From positions 1,086,384 to 1,150,383 of the forward strand of contig BOKP01000001.1 in assembly GCA_016861045.1 (NCBI GenBank): a stretch of 64,000 bases of DNA, given 5' to 3'. The stretch is from Actinomycetes bacterium (GTDB lineage: Bacteria > Actinomycetota > Thermoleophilia > Solirubrobacterales > 70-9). Under the pieces are notes generated by a model. The model was given only the letters and a program-made list of their open reading frames with translations. It did not search any database and had not been told where the DNA came from. The translations under genes were made by a program, and so were the position numbers. This document shows, piece after piece, positions 52,501 to 60,442 of the stretch. Positions within the stretch are counted from its first letter, which is position 1. Every line of letters begins with the position of its first letter.

Positions 52501-52976
52501 CAGTCAGCTATCTGGGCACCGCACTCGTGATGCCGCCTCCTGCAAGCGACGACCCCGGGGTCGAGGCGATGCGCAACGACCCCGCCGTCGAGCTTGCCGC
52601 GATGGAGTGGGCGATGGCGGAAGAGCGCGCCGAGGGCTGGGAGCCGATCGATGTCTCTCACTTCCGAGACGGCCGCGGCTTCGACATCCGCAGCGTTCGG
52701 CGCGATGCTGCGGGTCGCGAGATGGAGGTGCGGCGGATCGAGGTCAAGGGGCGCGGGCCGAGCAAGGGCGACGTCAGCCTCTGCAACACCGAGTGGATCG
52801 CGGCGCACCGACATGGCGAGTCGTACCTGCTTTACGTCCTCTACGGCGCGACCTCGGACAGCCCGCGCGGCTTCAAGATCCGGAACCCGGCGAAGTCGCT
52901 AGGACCCCAGGTTCGGAAGGTCACGACCGTGACCGCCTTCCACATCCCCGGCGCGGCGATCGAGGAGGCTGGATGA
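49542..52976 (+). CDS. SNF2-type helicase with C-terminal DUF3883 domain (Hma-like helicase)
   Basis: 1144 aa from ATG 49542; upstream in-frame starts at 49521 and 49479 exist and no site has a clear ribosome binding sequence. Motifs of an SF2 SNF2/RapA-like translocase: Walker A DDPGAGKT (Lys133), DEAH (227-230), TATPH, then the second RecA lobe with LLIFTEHRDTLDYLV, HGGMP, ATEAAGEGINLQ and QRMGRIHRIGQ (about 586-596). The final 110 residues (about 1034-1140) are DUF3883: EPIDVSHFRDGRGFDI and RRIEVKGRG give a D...E-x-K constellation of the restriction-endonuclease fold. DrmD of DISARM is a related helicase. It is translationally coupled (ATGA) to the methyltransferase gene. Role inferred: DNA translocation and perhaps cutting in an anti-phage complex. 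Confidence 0.88.
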   Translation: METTDLDSLIGRTIRLAGHFPQPVQLDDLRRKDGGVELRVITPQGDLDRTLLRDDELDQIEIVDEHAELVPADDFFDFVEAHRIALAYAHDPNFAVSMSGVRGLPHQIEAVYRRMLPQARLRFILADDPGAGKTIMAGLLMKELQLRGVADRILVLCPAPLTPQWQAELAEKFDEHFDIYDSRRVKWQPGGNPWQHSDRIIASLDFAKRDEIVPELTRAEWDLLVIDEAHKCSAASRWDPEEEREKLDATKRYNLARQLSAQSERLLLMTATPHSGDQSRFQNFLKLLDPDQFALADLAADQIARDDSPYFLRRQKEDLKDEHGNDLFVPREVLRQPFKLTPPELKLYEAVTAYIQQFLGNIPGRRATAIALARTVLQRRLASSLGAIRSSLQKRHDRISARIDEVADLPPNEQRKRLAEMRMIDDLDSEQDADDATEEEQEAAASGVVVAETLDHMRAEVEALEGLVALADETIAQGQEAKLTALEECLNKAELSELEDGRGKLLIFTEHRDTLDYLVKNLSDWGYTTCSIHGGMPPTERRLIQQDFHQSKQICVATEAAGEGINLQFCHLMINYDLPWNPVRLEQRMGRIHRIGQESTCYVFNFYAENTIEGKLLGRLLEKLDEMREALHGRVYDVVGEVLERNGLDFERLLRESLLSPERVEDSEREINAIDPDVYRRYQEDVGVAQATKHVDMSWVRDRDWRSEERRLMPEYVEHFFGRACGQVGVRLEQRADGLWRIENVPQTVRAERLTAVKRLGRPQEGYRKLTFQKEIRSRAEHEDAVLVSPGHPLYASISEVMLEKLEAVRGGTAPFVAPWATEPFAIHLFTFTVRGYDAHGDLENAYGELVAVTEEAGEPTVIGADVLHDLTPVGLAPDDDAIPTPADIARAEDFVKVRVQHDEVQRTRTERLEQAELRRSYLVESMDAQRERLEAKWSELEDRVYRGEEAAKLARDQAQRALDELDRRRKEKLAGFDNLGIAKPGPVSYLGTALVMPPPASDDPGVEAMRNDPAVELAAMEWAMAEERAEGWEPIDVSHFRDGRGFDIRSVRRDAAGREMEVRRIEVKGRGPSKGDVSLCNTEWIAAHRHGESYLLYVLYGATSDSPRGFKIRNPAKSLGPQVRKVTTVTAFHIPGAAIEEAG

Positions 52977-55651
52977 CCGACGATCGCAGACTAATTGAGG
53001 ATGTAATCCCCGTCGATGTAATCAGCCGGACATCAGCTAAGGAGAAGCAAGCGTCGCCGGACGGGCACATCAGCGGCCTCCATCAGTGGTGGGCACGCCG
53101 TCCGCTTGCAGCCGCCCGGGCCGCCGTTTATGCGACTCTGGTGAGCGCCGACGACACCCCGGAGGAGTGCCGGTCGCCTGAGTTCTTTGGGCGGCTTTGT
53201 CGATGGGGCGCCAGTGACGCAGCGATCAACGAGGCGCGCGCGCAAGTCGTCGGGGCCAGCGGCGGCGCGCCTCCGAAGGTGCTCGACTTGTTTGCAGGCG
53301 GTGGTGCGATTCCGCTGGAGGCGTCTCGTCTTGGGTGCGACACCACTGCGGTCGAGCTGAATCCAGTGGCGCACCTGATCGAGCTGTGCATGCTCGACTA
53401 TCCGCAGCGCTTTGGTCCTACGCTGGCGCAGGACATCGAAGAATGGGGAGATCGGTGGGTCACGGGTGCGTGGGAGCGTGTGGGGCACCTCTATCCCGCA
53501 CTTGACGTGCAGCCATCGTCGACGGGACACCAACTCGGCCTAGAGGGCTCTGAGGGCGAGGCAGAGGAGCGCCGCCCACTTGCGTACCTCTGGACGCGGA
53601 CCGTGCAGTGTCCGAATCCGTCGATTGATGCCCATCTCATTCCCTTAGTGCGGCAAACGTGGCTGGCAAGAAAGAAGGGCCGGTATGCGGCGTTGCGCCC
53701 AGAAGTTGACGAGACGACTCTGACCGTCGGATGGGAGGTCGTCGAGGCGGCAGATTCCGGCGGGCTCGGCTTCGACCCAGGCCGGTTTTCAACACGAGGG
53801 AAGGCCACCTGCCGTGTCTGCGGGACGTCAGTTGACGCGAACTACGTCAAGGCGGAAGGGAGGGCTGGTCGACTCGGAGTCGCTCCTCTTGCGGCCGTGG
53901 TGGTCCACTCGTCGGGCCAAGGACGCGAGTACCGAGCGGCGGGTTCGTATGCGCTTCCGGAGGAGCGCGCATGCCAGTCGGTCCTGGACGGGCTCGATGT
54001 GGCGCCCCCGTACGAGCCAATCCCGTCGGAGGACACTCGCAATTTCTGGACCCCTAACTACGGTCTAACACGCTTCCCGGATCTATTCACCGCGCGCCAG
54101 CTGGCGACGCTCTGCGCGCTGTCTGAAGGGGTGCGTGAGCAATACGAAGCAATGGTCGCGGAGGGCATGGAGCCGGAAAGGGCCCGAGCGATCGCGACGA
54201 CGCTCGCTCTCGTCGTAGACCGCACGGCGGACTTCGGCAGCACGTTATGCCGTTGGGTGCCGGAGAAGGTTGTGACCACGTTCGCGAGGCAGTCCCTTCC
54301 GATGACGTGGGATTTCGCGGAGGCGAATCCGTTTGGGGGAGCATCGGGTGACGTGCGCCGAAACCTACGCCGTGCTGCCATGGTCGTCGAGCACGCAGCG
54401 ACTACAGGTTTGCCGGCCCACTGCGTCCGCACTGCCGCTAGCGCAGTTCCCCTAGAGAGCGGAAGCTGCGACGCCGTCATCACAGATCCCCCGTACTACG
54501 ACAACATCACATATGCCGACCTTTCGGATTTCTTTTACGTCTGGCTGAAGCGGTCGGTGGACTTCCTGTACCCCGAACATCTAGCCGGTGAACTCACTCC
54601 CAAGCGACGTGAGGCGATCGTGGCGCCGTATCGCCACGACGGCGACAAGGACCGGGCGCGCGAGTTCTACGAGGGGGAGATGGAGGCAGCGTTTCGGGAA
54701 GCTCATCGCGTCCTGAAACCAGATGCTCCCCTTGTCTGCGTCTACGCACACAAGACCACGCTCGGGTGGGCCGCGTTAGTCGAGGCACTCCGGCGAGCGG
54801 GCTTCACGATCACAGAGGCGTGGCCGCTCGATACCGAGATGCCCGAGCGGTCGATCGGCCAGGGCACGGCGTCGCTGGCCTCCTCAATCTTCTTGGTGGC
54901 CCGCCGACGCTCGGCCGACGACGTTGGCGCGTACGGCGATGTCGTCGGCGACCTCGACACGATCATCTCGGAGCGTCTTGAGCGCCTCTCCGAGGCTGGT
55001 GTCAGCGGGTCGGACCTGGTAATCGCAGCGATCGGCGCCGGCCTTCAGGCCTTCACCCGCTACTCGTCGGTTGAGCTGCCGAACGGCGAGGAGGTTCCGG
55101 CCGAGTCGTTCCTCGAGGAGGTCCAGTCGAAGGTGCTGAACGCCGTGCTCGGTCAGGTCCACGGCCTGTCGAACGGAGTCGGCACGATCGATCCCGCGAC
55201 GAGGTACTACGTCATCGCGCGCTTCTCGTTCGGCTACGCGGACATCGAGTTTGACGAGGCCAACAATTTGGCCCGAAGTGCCGGCGTTGAATTGGACGAT
55301 CTCACCGATGGGGCGGCACCGCTGGCGAAGATCAGCAGGGGCAAGGTTCATTTCCGTGATTACTCCGAGCGCGGGGAGGAGGCTGATCTCGGGCTCGGTC
55401 CCGATGGCGCCGGCGTTCCCTTGATCGATGTCCTGCACGGCCTGCTCTGGCGTGCTTCCCATCGCCGTGACGAGCTTCGCGACTACATGGTTCAGGCGAG
55501 CTTCGAACCGGCGAAGCTACGCCTGGTTGCGCAGGCTCTGCAGGGGCGAGCGTTGCGGGCGGAAGGTGAGAACAAGCCTGCAGAGGCCCAGGCATGCGAG
55601 CGACTGCTCGGCGCCTGGAAGACACTCGTCGACGACAACCTCCTGAAGTGA
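52973..55651 (+). CDS. DUF1156 DNA methyltransferase (Hma-like methylase)
   Basis: 892 aa, ATG overlapping the helicase stop. The N-terminus (VDVISRTSAKEKQASPDGHISGLHQWWARRPLAAARA) is the DUF1156 signature. SAM motif I is DLFAGGGAIPLEA (Phe107). A large insertion of nearly 400 residues with a CRVCG zinc-like knuckle precedes the catalytic DPPYYDNITYADL (Asp505), the DPPY of N6-adenine or N4-cytosine methylases. Further conserved parts are FYVWLKRS and YAHKTTLGWAALVEALRRAGF. It probably marks host DNA so the helicase/ATPase partners spare it. It shares a 1-nt overlap with the next gene. No target sequence can be predicted. Confidence 0.9.
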   Translation: MTDDRRLIEDVIPVDVISRTSAKEKQASPDGHISGLHQWWARRPLAAARAAVYATLVSADDTPEECRSPEFFGRLCRWGASDAAINEARAQVVGASGGAPPKVLDLFAGGGAIPLEASRLGCDTTAVELNPVAHLIELCMLDYPQRFGPTLAQDIEEWGDRWVTGAWERVGHLYPALDVQPSSTGHQLGLEGSEGEAEERRPLAYLWTRTVQCPNPSIDAHLIPLVRQTWLARKKGRYAALRPEVDETTLTVGWEVVEAADSGGLGFDPGRFSTRGKATCRVCGTSVDANYVKAEGRAGRLGVAPLAAVVVHSSGQGREYRAAGSYALPEERACQSVLDGLDVAPPYEPIPSEDTRNFWTPNYGLTRFPDLFTARQLATLCALSEGVREQYEAMVAEGMEPERARAIATTLALVVDRTADFGSTLCRWVPEKVVTTFARQSLPMTWDFAEANPFGGASGDVRRNLRRAAMVVEHAATTGLPAHCVRTAASAVPLESGSCDAVITDPPYYDNITYADLSDFFYVWLKRSVDFLYPEHLAGELTPKRREAIVAPYRHDGDKDRAREFYEGEMEAAFREAHRVLKPDAPLVCVYAHKTTLGWAALVEALRRAGFTITEAWPLDTEMPERSIGQGTASLASSIFLVARRRSADDVGAYGDVVGDLDTIISERLERLSEAGVSGSDLVIAAIGAGLQAFTRYSSVELPNGEEVPAESFLEEVQSKVLNAVLGQVHGLSNGVGTIDPATRYYVIARFSFGYADIEFDEANNLARSAGVELDDLTDGAAPLAKISRGKVHFRDYSERGEEADLGLGPDGAGVPLIDVLHGLLWRASHRRDELRDYMVQASFEPAKLRLVAQALQGRALRAEGENKPAEAQACERLLGAWKTLVDDNLLK

Positions 55652-58428
55652 TGAGCGACGCCTACACACTCAAGCCCTGGTCGGATGTCGTCGAGCCGCA
55701 TCCGGATGTCCGCTCGGGAGAGCTCTCGATGGGGACCTACGCAGCGAACCTCGCAGCGGTGGCCTCCGGCGAGCACCGCGGCGCGGAGGTGTACGCAGAC
55801 GCCGAGCAGTTCTTCGGCTCGACATATTTCACCGAGGCGATGACCGGGATCCTCCGCGATGTTTGGAGCGCGATGTCCGGCAAGGGCGGGGACCGCGCTC
55901 TTCAGCTACGCACGCCGTTCGGCGGCGGCAAGACCCATTCGCTTCTGGCTCTCTACCACCTGGCAACCTCGCCGGAGGCAGCGAGATCTGCCCCTGAGCT
56001 GGGCGACCTTCCCGACCTGGGACCAGTGCGCGTTGCGGTCCTTTCGGGCGAGTGGCTCGATCCTCAGCGCGGACGCGAAGTGGAGGGGCGGCGGATCCGG
56101 ACACTGTGGGGCGAGCTCGCCTACCAGCTCGGCGGCTGGGAGGCCTTCGACGGTCTCTTCGAGGACGGCGATGAGGGCACGCCGCTCACGGGCGTCAGCC
56201 TGACTCCTCTGCTGGATGGAGGCCCGGCCCTGATTCTGGTCGACGAGGCGCTGATCTACGTCTCGAAGGGGAAGTCGATTCAGCGAGGCGAGTCGAACGT
56301 CGGTCGGCAGGCGCTGATCTTTCTCCAGCACTTGAGCGAGAGCGTCAATCAGAGCCGGCAGGCGGCGATGGTCTACTCGCTCCAGGCGAGCGTCACCGAA
56401 GCGGTGGAGGACGAGGCAAGCCTGCGGGCGCTCGAGCAGATCGCCGGGCGCATCGATCAGCGGCGCGAGCCGGTGACCGGTGATGAGGTGCTGCGCGTTG
56501 TGCAGCGACGCCTCTTCGACTCGCTCGGCGACGACGCCGTCCGCAACGAGGTTGCTGACCGCTACGCCGCCCACCACCAGGCGGAGCTCGAGGCCATTGC
56601 GGAGACGGAGTCGGAGCGGCGCGAGGCGGCCAGCGCCGCGAAGAACCTCCGTGAGCGCATCCTCCTGGCCTACCCGTTCCATCCGGAGCTGATCGACCTG
56701 ATGAATCACCGGTGGGGCAGCCTGCCTACCTACCAGCGGACCCGCGGTGCGCTGCAGTTCCTGGCAACCGTGGTCCACGGCCTCTGGGGCGGCGACGGGC
56801 GAGGCAAGGCCGGGGCGCTGATCGGGCCCGGCGACGTGGATCTCCGAGACGAGCGGACGCGGGCTGCCTTCTTCGCCCAGGTCGGCGAGGAGAAGCAGTA
56901 CCGATCGGTCGCCGAAGCGGACTTCATCAATCCTGACGCTGGAACCCGCCGGGTCGATGAGCGGCTTGGACGAGACTCGCCGGCCCTTGCCCGACTTGAG
57001 ATCGGCAGCCGGGTGGCGACGGCGATCATGCTTATGTCCTTTGGTGCCCGCGAGGGGGAGGAGCGGGGAGCGCTGGAGCGGGAGGTCCTGGAGGCCACCC
57101 TCACCCCTGACCTTGACGGCAATCTGGTCCGCAGCGCCCTCAAGGAGCTTCGCGGCGAGGCACTCCTCTACCTGCACCACACAGGCCGGCGGTACCGCTT
57201 CGAGCCGCGACCGAACCTCAACAAGCTCGTCGTGTCGGAACAGGACAAGCTCGAAGCCGAGGAGGTTCTGGAAGAGCTGCGCGCTGCGCTTGAGCGACGG
57301 CTCGCGGGTGGGGGCGCCGGTCAGGAGATCGTGCTCTGGCCCGAGGAGCCCGCGCAGGTCAAGGACGAGGTCGAGCGCTTCCGCATCGTGTACCTGCACC
57401 CCGAGTGGAGCGAGGCGAAGACGCCGACGGACGCCTTCGTCGCCGCCGGCAACCGCAAGTACAAAAACGGACTCGCGATTGCCTTGCCCCGTGAAGCGAG
57501 CTTCGACCGCGCGCGTCGGGCCTGCCGGCAGGTGATGGCGATCGATCGCCTGATCGGCGACAAAAGTCGCCACGGGTTCAACGAGGAGCAGATCGACGAG
57601 CTGAAGGAGCGGCGATCGCAGGCCGACAGTGATCTCGACGGGGCGCTTCGAGAGGCCTACGACCGGGTTCTATTGCCGACGGGTCTCAGCGGACAGAGCG
57701 TCGACTTCGACTCCGTTGATCTCTCGACGACGCTAGGGGTGGGACGTCAGCTTCACGACCGAGTTCGGGAGGCGCTGTCGAACCACGTGTTCGATTCCTT
57801 GCAGCCGTCCAAGCTGAAAGCGCTAGCGCAGCTGTCGGAGCGCGCGGCCACTCCCTGCGAGGAGCTCGTTGCCGGGATCTACACGCACTTCGACATGCCG
57901 AGGCTGTGGTCGCCTGCCGCGATCGCCGCGGCCGTGGCGAAGGGGGTCTCGGACGGGCTCTTCGGTTATTGCGTCGATGTGGATCTGAGTGGGGAGGAGC
58001 CCTACGTCAAGGACCCATCCCTGGTTCGCTTCCGCCGGGCGGTCGATGCATCGGAGATCGACCTGGGTCCAGGGTCGGCGCTCGTGAGCCCCGATCTGGC
58101 GGCCTCGTTGACCGAAGCCGACAAGCCCGAGTCGGGGGAGGAGCCCGAGCCGATGCCGGAGCCTCCAGCTCCTCCAGCGCCCGAGGACTCCGAGCCCGGT
58201 TCGGTTGCCGTGACAATCGAGGCGACCGAGGACGACCTCCACACGATCAACACGGCGCTGGTCGGTCTGCGCCGGATCACGACCCCGGGCCAGATGCGGA
58301 TCAAGATCGAGGTCGAGGCTCGCTCGGACGACGGCCCCATCGACAAGATCGCCTTTCAGAACAACGTGCGTCAGCATCTCGAGGAGGATCCCGACGTTCG
58401 CTTCCGGGAGGATTGGGGGGGCGAGTGA
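55651..58428 (+). CDS. DUF499 ATPase (Hma-like ATPase)
   Basis: 925 aa, ATG overlapping the methylase stop. The DUF499 pattern is clear: DAEQFFGSTYFTEAM, then Walker A RTPFGGGKTHSLLALYHLA (Lys94), Walker B ALILVDEALIYV (Asp198-Glu199), VYSLQASVTEAV and YPFHPELIDLMNHRWGSLP, a long helical middle, and an acidic Pro-rich linker (about 828-850) before a final small domain. DUF499 proteins are large AAA-like ATPases found beside DUF1156 methylases in defence islands. Role inferred: ATP-driven switch or effector of the complex. A 34-nt gap separates it from the SIR2-like gene. Confidence 0.9.
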   Translation: MSDAYTLKPWSDVVEPHPDVRSGELSMGTYAANLAAVASGEHRGAEVYADAEQFFGSTYFTEAMTGILRDVWSAMSGKGGDRALQLRTPFGGGKTHSLLALYHLATSPEAARSAPELGDLPDLGPVRVAVLSGEWLDPQRGREVEGRRIRTLWGELAYQLGGWEAFDGLFEDGDEGTPLTGVSLTPLLDGGPALILVDEALIYVSKGKSIQRGESNVGRQALIFLQHLSESVNQSRQAAMVYSLQASVTEAVEDEASLRALEQIAGRIDQRREPVTGDEVLRVVQRRLFDSLGDDAVRNEVADRYAAHHQAELEAIAETESERREAASAAKNLRERILLAYPFHPELIDLMNHRWGSLPTYQRTRGALQFLATVVHGLWGGDGRGKAGALIGPGDVDLRDERTRAAFFAQVGEEKQYRSVAEADFINPDAGTRRVDERLGRDSPALARLEIGSRVATAIMLMSFGAREGEERGALEREVLEATLTPDLDGNLVRSALKELRGEALLYLHHTGRRYRFEPRPNLNKLVVSEQDKLEAEEVLEELRAALERRLAGGGAGQEIVLWPEEPAQVKDEVERFRIVYLHPEWSEAKTPTDAFVAAGNRKYKNGLAIALPREASFDRARRACRQVMAIDRLIGDKSRHGFNEEQIDELKERRSQADSDLDGALREAYDRVLLPTGLSGQSVDFDSVDLSTTLGVGRQLHDRVREALSNHVFDSLQPSKLKALAQLSERAATPCEELVAGIYTHFDMPRLWSPAAIAAAVAKGVSDGLFGYCVDVDLSGEEPYVKDPSLVRFRRAVDASEIDLGPGSALVSPDLAASLTEADKPESGEEPEPMPEPPAPPAPEDSEPGSVAVTIEATEDDLHTINTALVGLRRITTPGQMRIKIEVEARSDDGPIDKIAFQNNVRQHLEEDPDVRFREDWGGE

Positions 58429-58462
58429 GCTTGGCCGCGATCAAGCTGAGAGCTGGCACCTC

Positions 58463-59851
58463 ATGACGCTGCCGGCCGATCTGCTGGAGGCCGCCGCCGC
58501 GAGCGGGGGAGGGCGGCTCGTCTTAGTCGTCGGAGCCGGAGCATCTGTGGAAGAGCCAACTGGACTTCCGCTGTCTCGGGAATGCTCTCTCGAGGCGCAC
58601 CGTAGGCTGGTTTCCGACGGCGTTCTGGCGGATGGCGCATGTCCCGAGCCGGAGGATCTATCAGCGGTTGCAGATGCCGTTGTCGAGGCGACCGGCGGTC
58701 AACAGGCTCTGGTCGAGCGGCTCCCCCTACGGCGCTTTCAGAGCGCCGAACCCAACGAGGGCTGCTTGGTCGCGGCCGCGCTGCTCCGCGAAGGAGCCGT
58801 GTCCTGCGTCTTGACCCTGAACTTCGATCTTGCGATGTCTGCGGCTTTGAGCCAGGTTGGAGCCGACGAGGCGGTTGGACTGATCGCCGGGCCCGAGGAA
58901 CATCATCGGCTGTCGACGGTGAATCTGATTTACCTCCACCGGAACGTCAACGCGGATCCGGAATCGTGGATCCTTCGGCGCGATGCGCTGGACGACGAGT
59001 GGCGCGAACGGTGGGAGGAGGTCGTGGTCCAGCGGGTTGTCGCGGGGCCAGTGACCGTGTTTGCCGGGCTGGGGACTCCAGCCGCCGTGCTGATCGAGAC
59101 GAGTCGACGGATTCGGGCCGCGATACCTGAAGGGATTGCTGTCTTCCAGGTGGATCCTGGGCCGGCGGCGGACTCGATGTTCTTTTCCGAGCTGGGTCTG
59201 TCCGAGGACTCATACATCCAGGAGGGATGGTGCGAGTTTGCTCGGGAACTGGCGGACCGCGTCGTGGAGGAGCAGACGGCTGAGCTCCGAGACACGTGCC
59301 GCGAACTGATCGCAGAAGAGGAATGGGAGGACGACGATCCTGAGGCGCTCTGTGAGCGCCTGGGACGTCTCGGGCTCGTGAGGATCGGGAGACTTCGTGC
59401 GCGCTGGGGGCTGGAGCAATCGCCCTATTCACCCCGATCCGGAGTGGAGGCCAGGCAGATCGCCGACCTCCTCCTGGCGATCGGGGTCGTGGAGCGCGCC
59501 TCCGGCGCGACGGCTGCGTTCGAGGACGACGGTGTTGTGGAGTTCCGGCGCGGCGACCGGGCACCAACGCCCGTGCTCCTTGCGTCGGGCAGGGGAAGCA
59601 GGCGATGGATCGCGGTGGAGGCGCGGATCGCACAGCAGGCGCACCGACGGCGGCCGCGCGATCCGGGTCCCAGATTCGCACTGGTTGGAGGAGTGTCGGG
59701 CGGGCGGCCTGAGGCGATTGCCGCACCAGACAGCGTGGTTCGGGGCCCGGCTTCGGCCGGTGACATCATCGACCGCGGCACCGGCGTGGAGCTTGTCACG
59801 ATCGATGAGTTGCGAGAGTCGCCTGAACTCGCAGAGCGTTTGGCCGCATAA
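58463..59851 (+). CDS. SIR2-like protein, candidate NADase effector
   Basis: 462 aa from ATG. SIR2-type Rossmann motifs: LVLVVGAGASVEEPTGLPLS (GAGAS 24-28), VLTLNFD with Asn120 and Asp122 (the TxNxD motif), and IYLHRNVN with His159, the expected catalytic His (LHG in most members, LHR here). DPESWILRRDAL then matches the usual strand-helix after the His. The region about 270-462 is unrelated to SIR2, rich in Glu/Arg, and may be the docking domain for its partners. Defence SIR2 proteins (ThsA, DSR, SIR2-HerA and others) destroy NAD+ upon infection. It is followed 3 nt later by a middle-component-like gene. No zinc knuckle of deacetylase sirtuins is present. Confidence 0.8.
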   Translation: MTLPADLLEAAAASGGGRLVLVVGAGASVEEPTGLPLSRECSLEAHRRLVSDGVLADGACPEPEDLSAVADAVVEATGGQQALVERLPLRRFQSAEPNEGCLVAAALLREGAVSCVLTLNFDLAMSAALSQVGADEAVGLIAGPEEHHRLSTVNLIYLHRNVNADPESWILRRDALDDEWRERWEEVVVQRVVAGPVTVFAGLGTPAAVLIETSRRIRAAIPEGIAVFQVDPGPAADSMFFSELGLSEDSYIQEGWCEFARELADRVVEEQTAELRDTCRELIAEEEWEDDDPEALCERLGRLGLVRIGRLRARWGLEQSPYSPRSGVEARQIADLLLAIGVVERASGATAAFEDDGVVEFRRGDRAPTPVLLASGRGSRRWIAVEARIAQQAHRRRPRDPGPRFALVGGVSGGRPEAIAAPDSVVRGPASAGDIIDRGTGVELVTIDELRESPELAERLAA

Positions 59852-59854
59852 GCA

Positions 59855-60442
59855 ATGGCGGGCTTGACTGTTACCGACCTCCTTGCTGCCGCGTCTGAGA
59901 CGCTCGAGTCGAGCGGCTACGCGCGGGTTGCCCTGGACGGCCGCGAGCTCGAAGGCGGTCGGCTTTACGAGGATCCCTACGGCGTGGTGGCGATCAACGT
60001 CTACGACTCCTGGGCGACCCTTGCGGGCGAGTGGACCGAGGCGCAGGCGGAGCTGGTTGAGTTGATGTCTGAGCACCTGAGCAGCGCCGACGCGAAGGCG
60101 TGGGAGGGGTACCTGGTTTTGTTGACCCCGGGCCACGCCGACCCTGGCGCTGACGCCGATCAACTGGAGTCCATTCGCTATGACACGTCGCGGGTGCGCA
60201 AGCTCATTGCCGCAGGCGATGAACTGACACGATTGGCTGATGTGGAGCGTGTTCTCCTGCCCCTGTTGCCCATAGACGGCGGAGTGACCGATGTGGATCA
60301 GGAAAGATCTGTGCTCGATCTGTTGCCAACGCTGATTCGATCTGAGGACGTTGACCAAGGCGCAGTGGGAGCGGTCGTGGCTGCGTTTCAGGAGCACGAG
60401 CCACTTCTTGAGGCACTGGAAGCTTGGAGGCAATCGGAATGA
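59855..60442 (+). CDS. ABC-3C middle component 1-like protein
   Basis: 195 aa from ATG, 3 nt after the SIR2-like stop, and overlapping the ATPase gene by 4 nt (ATGA). I recognise the pattern of the 'middle component 1' of ABC three-component systems: RLYEDPYGVVAINVYDSWATL, EAQAELVELMSEHL, AKAWEGYLVLLTPG and IRYDTSRVRKLIAAGDELTRLADVERVLLPLLP. In those systems the protein sits between an SbcC-like ATPase and a toxic effector. No enzymatic motif is visible, and a bridging role is likely. Identification is from remembered family patterns, not a search. Confidence 0.7.
   Translation: MAGLTVTDLLAAASETLESSGYARVALDGRELEGGRLYEDPYGVVAINVYDSWATLAGEWTEAQAELVELMSEHLSSADAKAWEGYLVLLTPGHADPGADADQLESIRYDTSRVRKLIAAGDELTRLADVERVLLPLLPIDGGVTDVDQERSVLDLLPTLIRSEDVDQGAVGAVVAAFQEHEPLLEALEAWRQSE

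Noticed and set aside
49542..58428. DISARM or BREX system
   Set aside because: The helicase resembles DrmD, but no drmA, drmB or drmC gene follows. There is no pglZ, brxC or Lon-like gene. The DUF1156/DUF499 pair fits an Hma-like set better.
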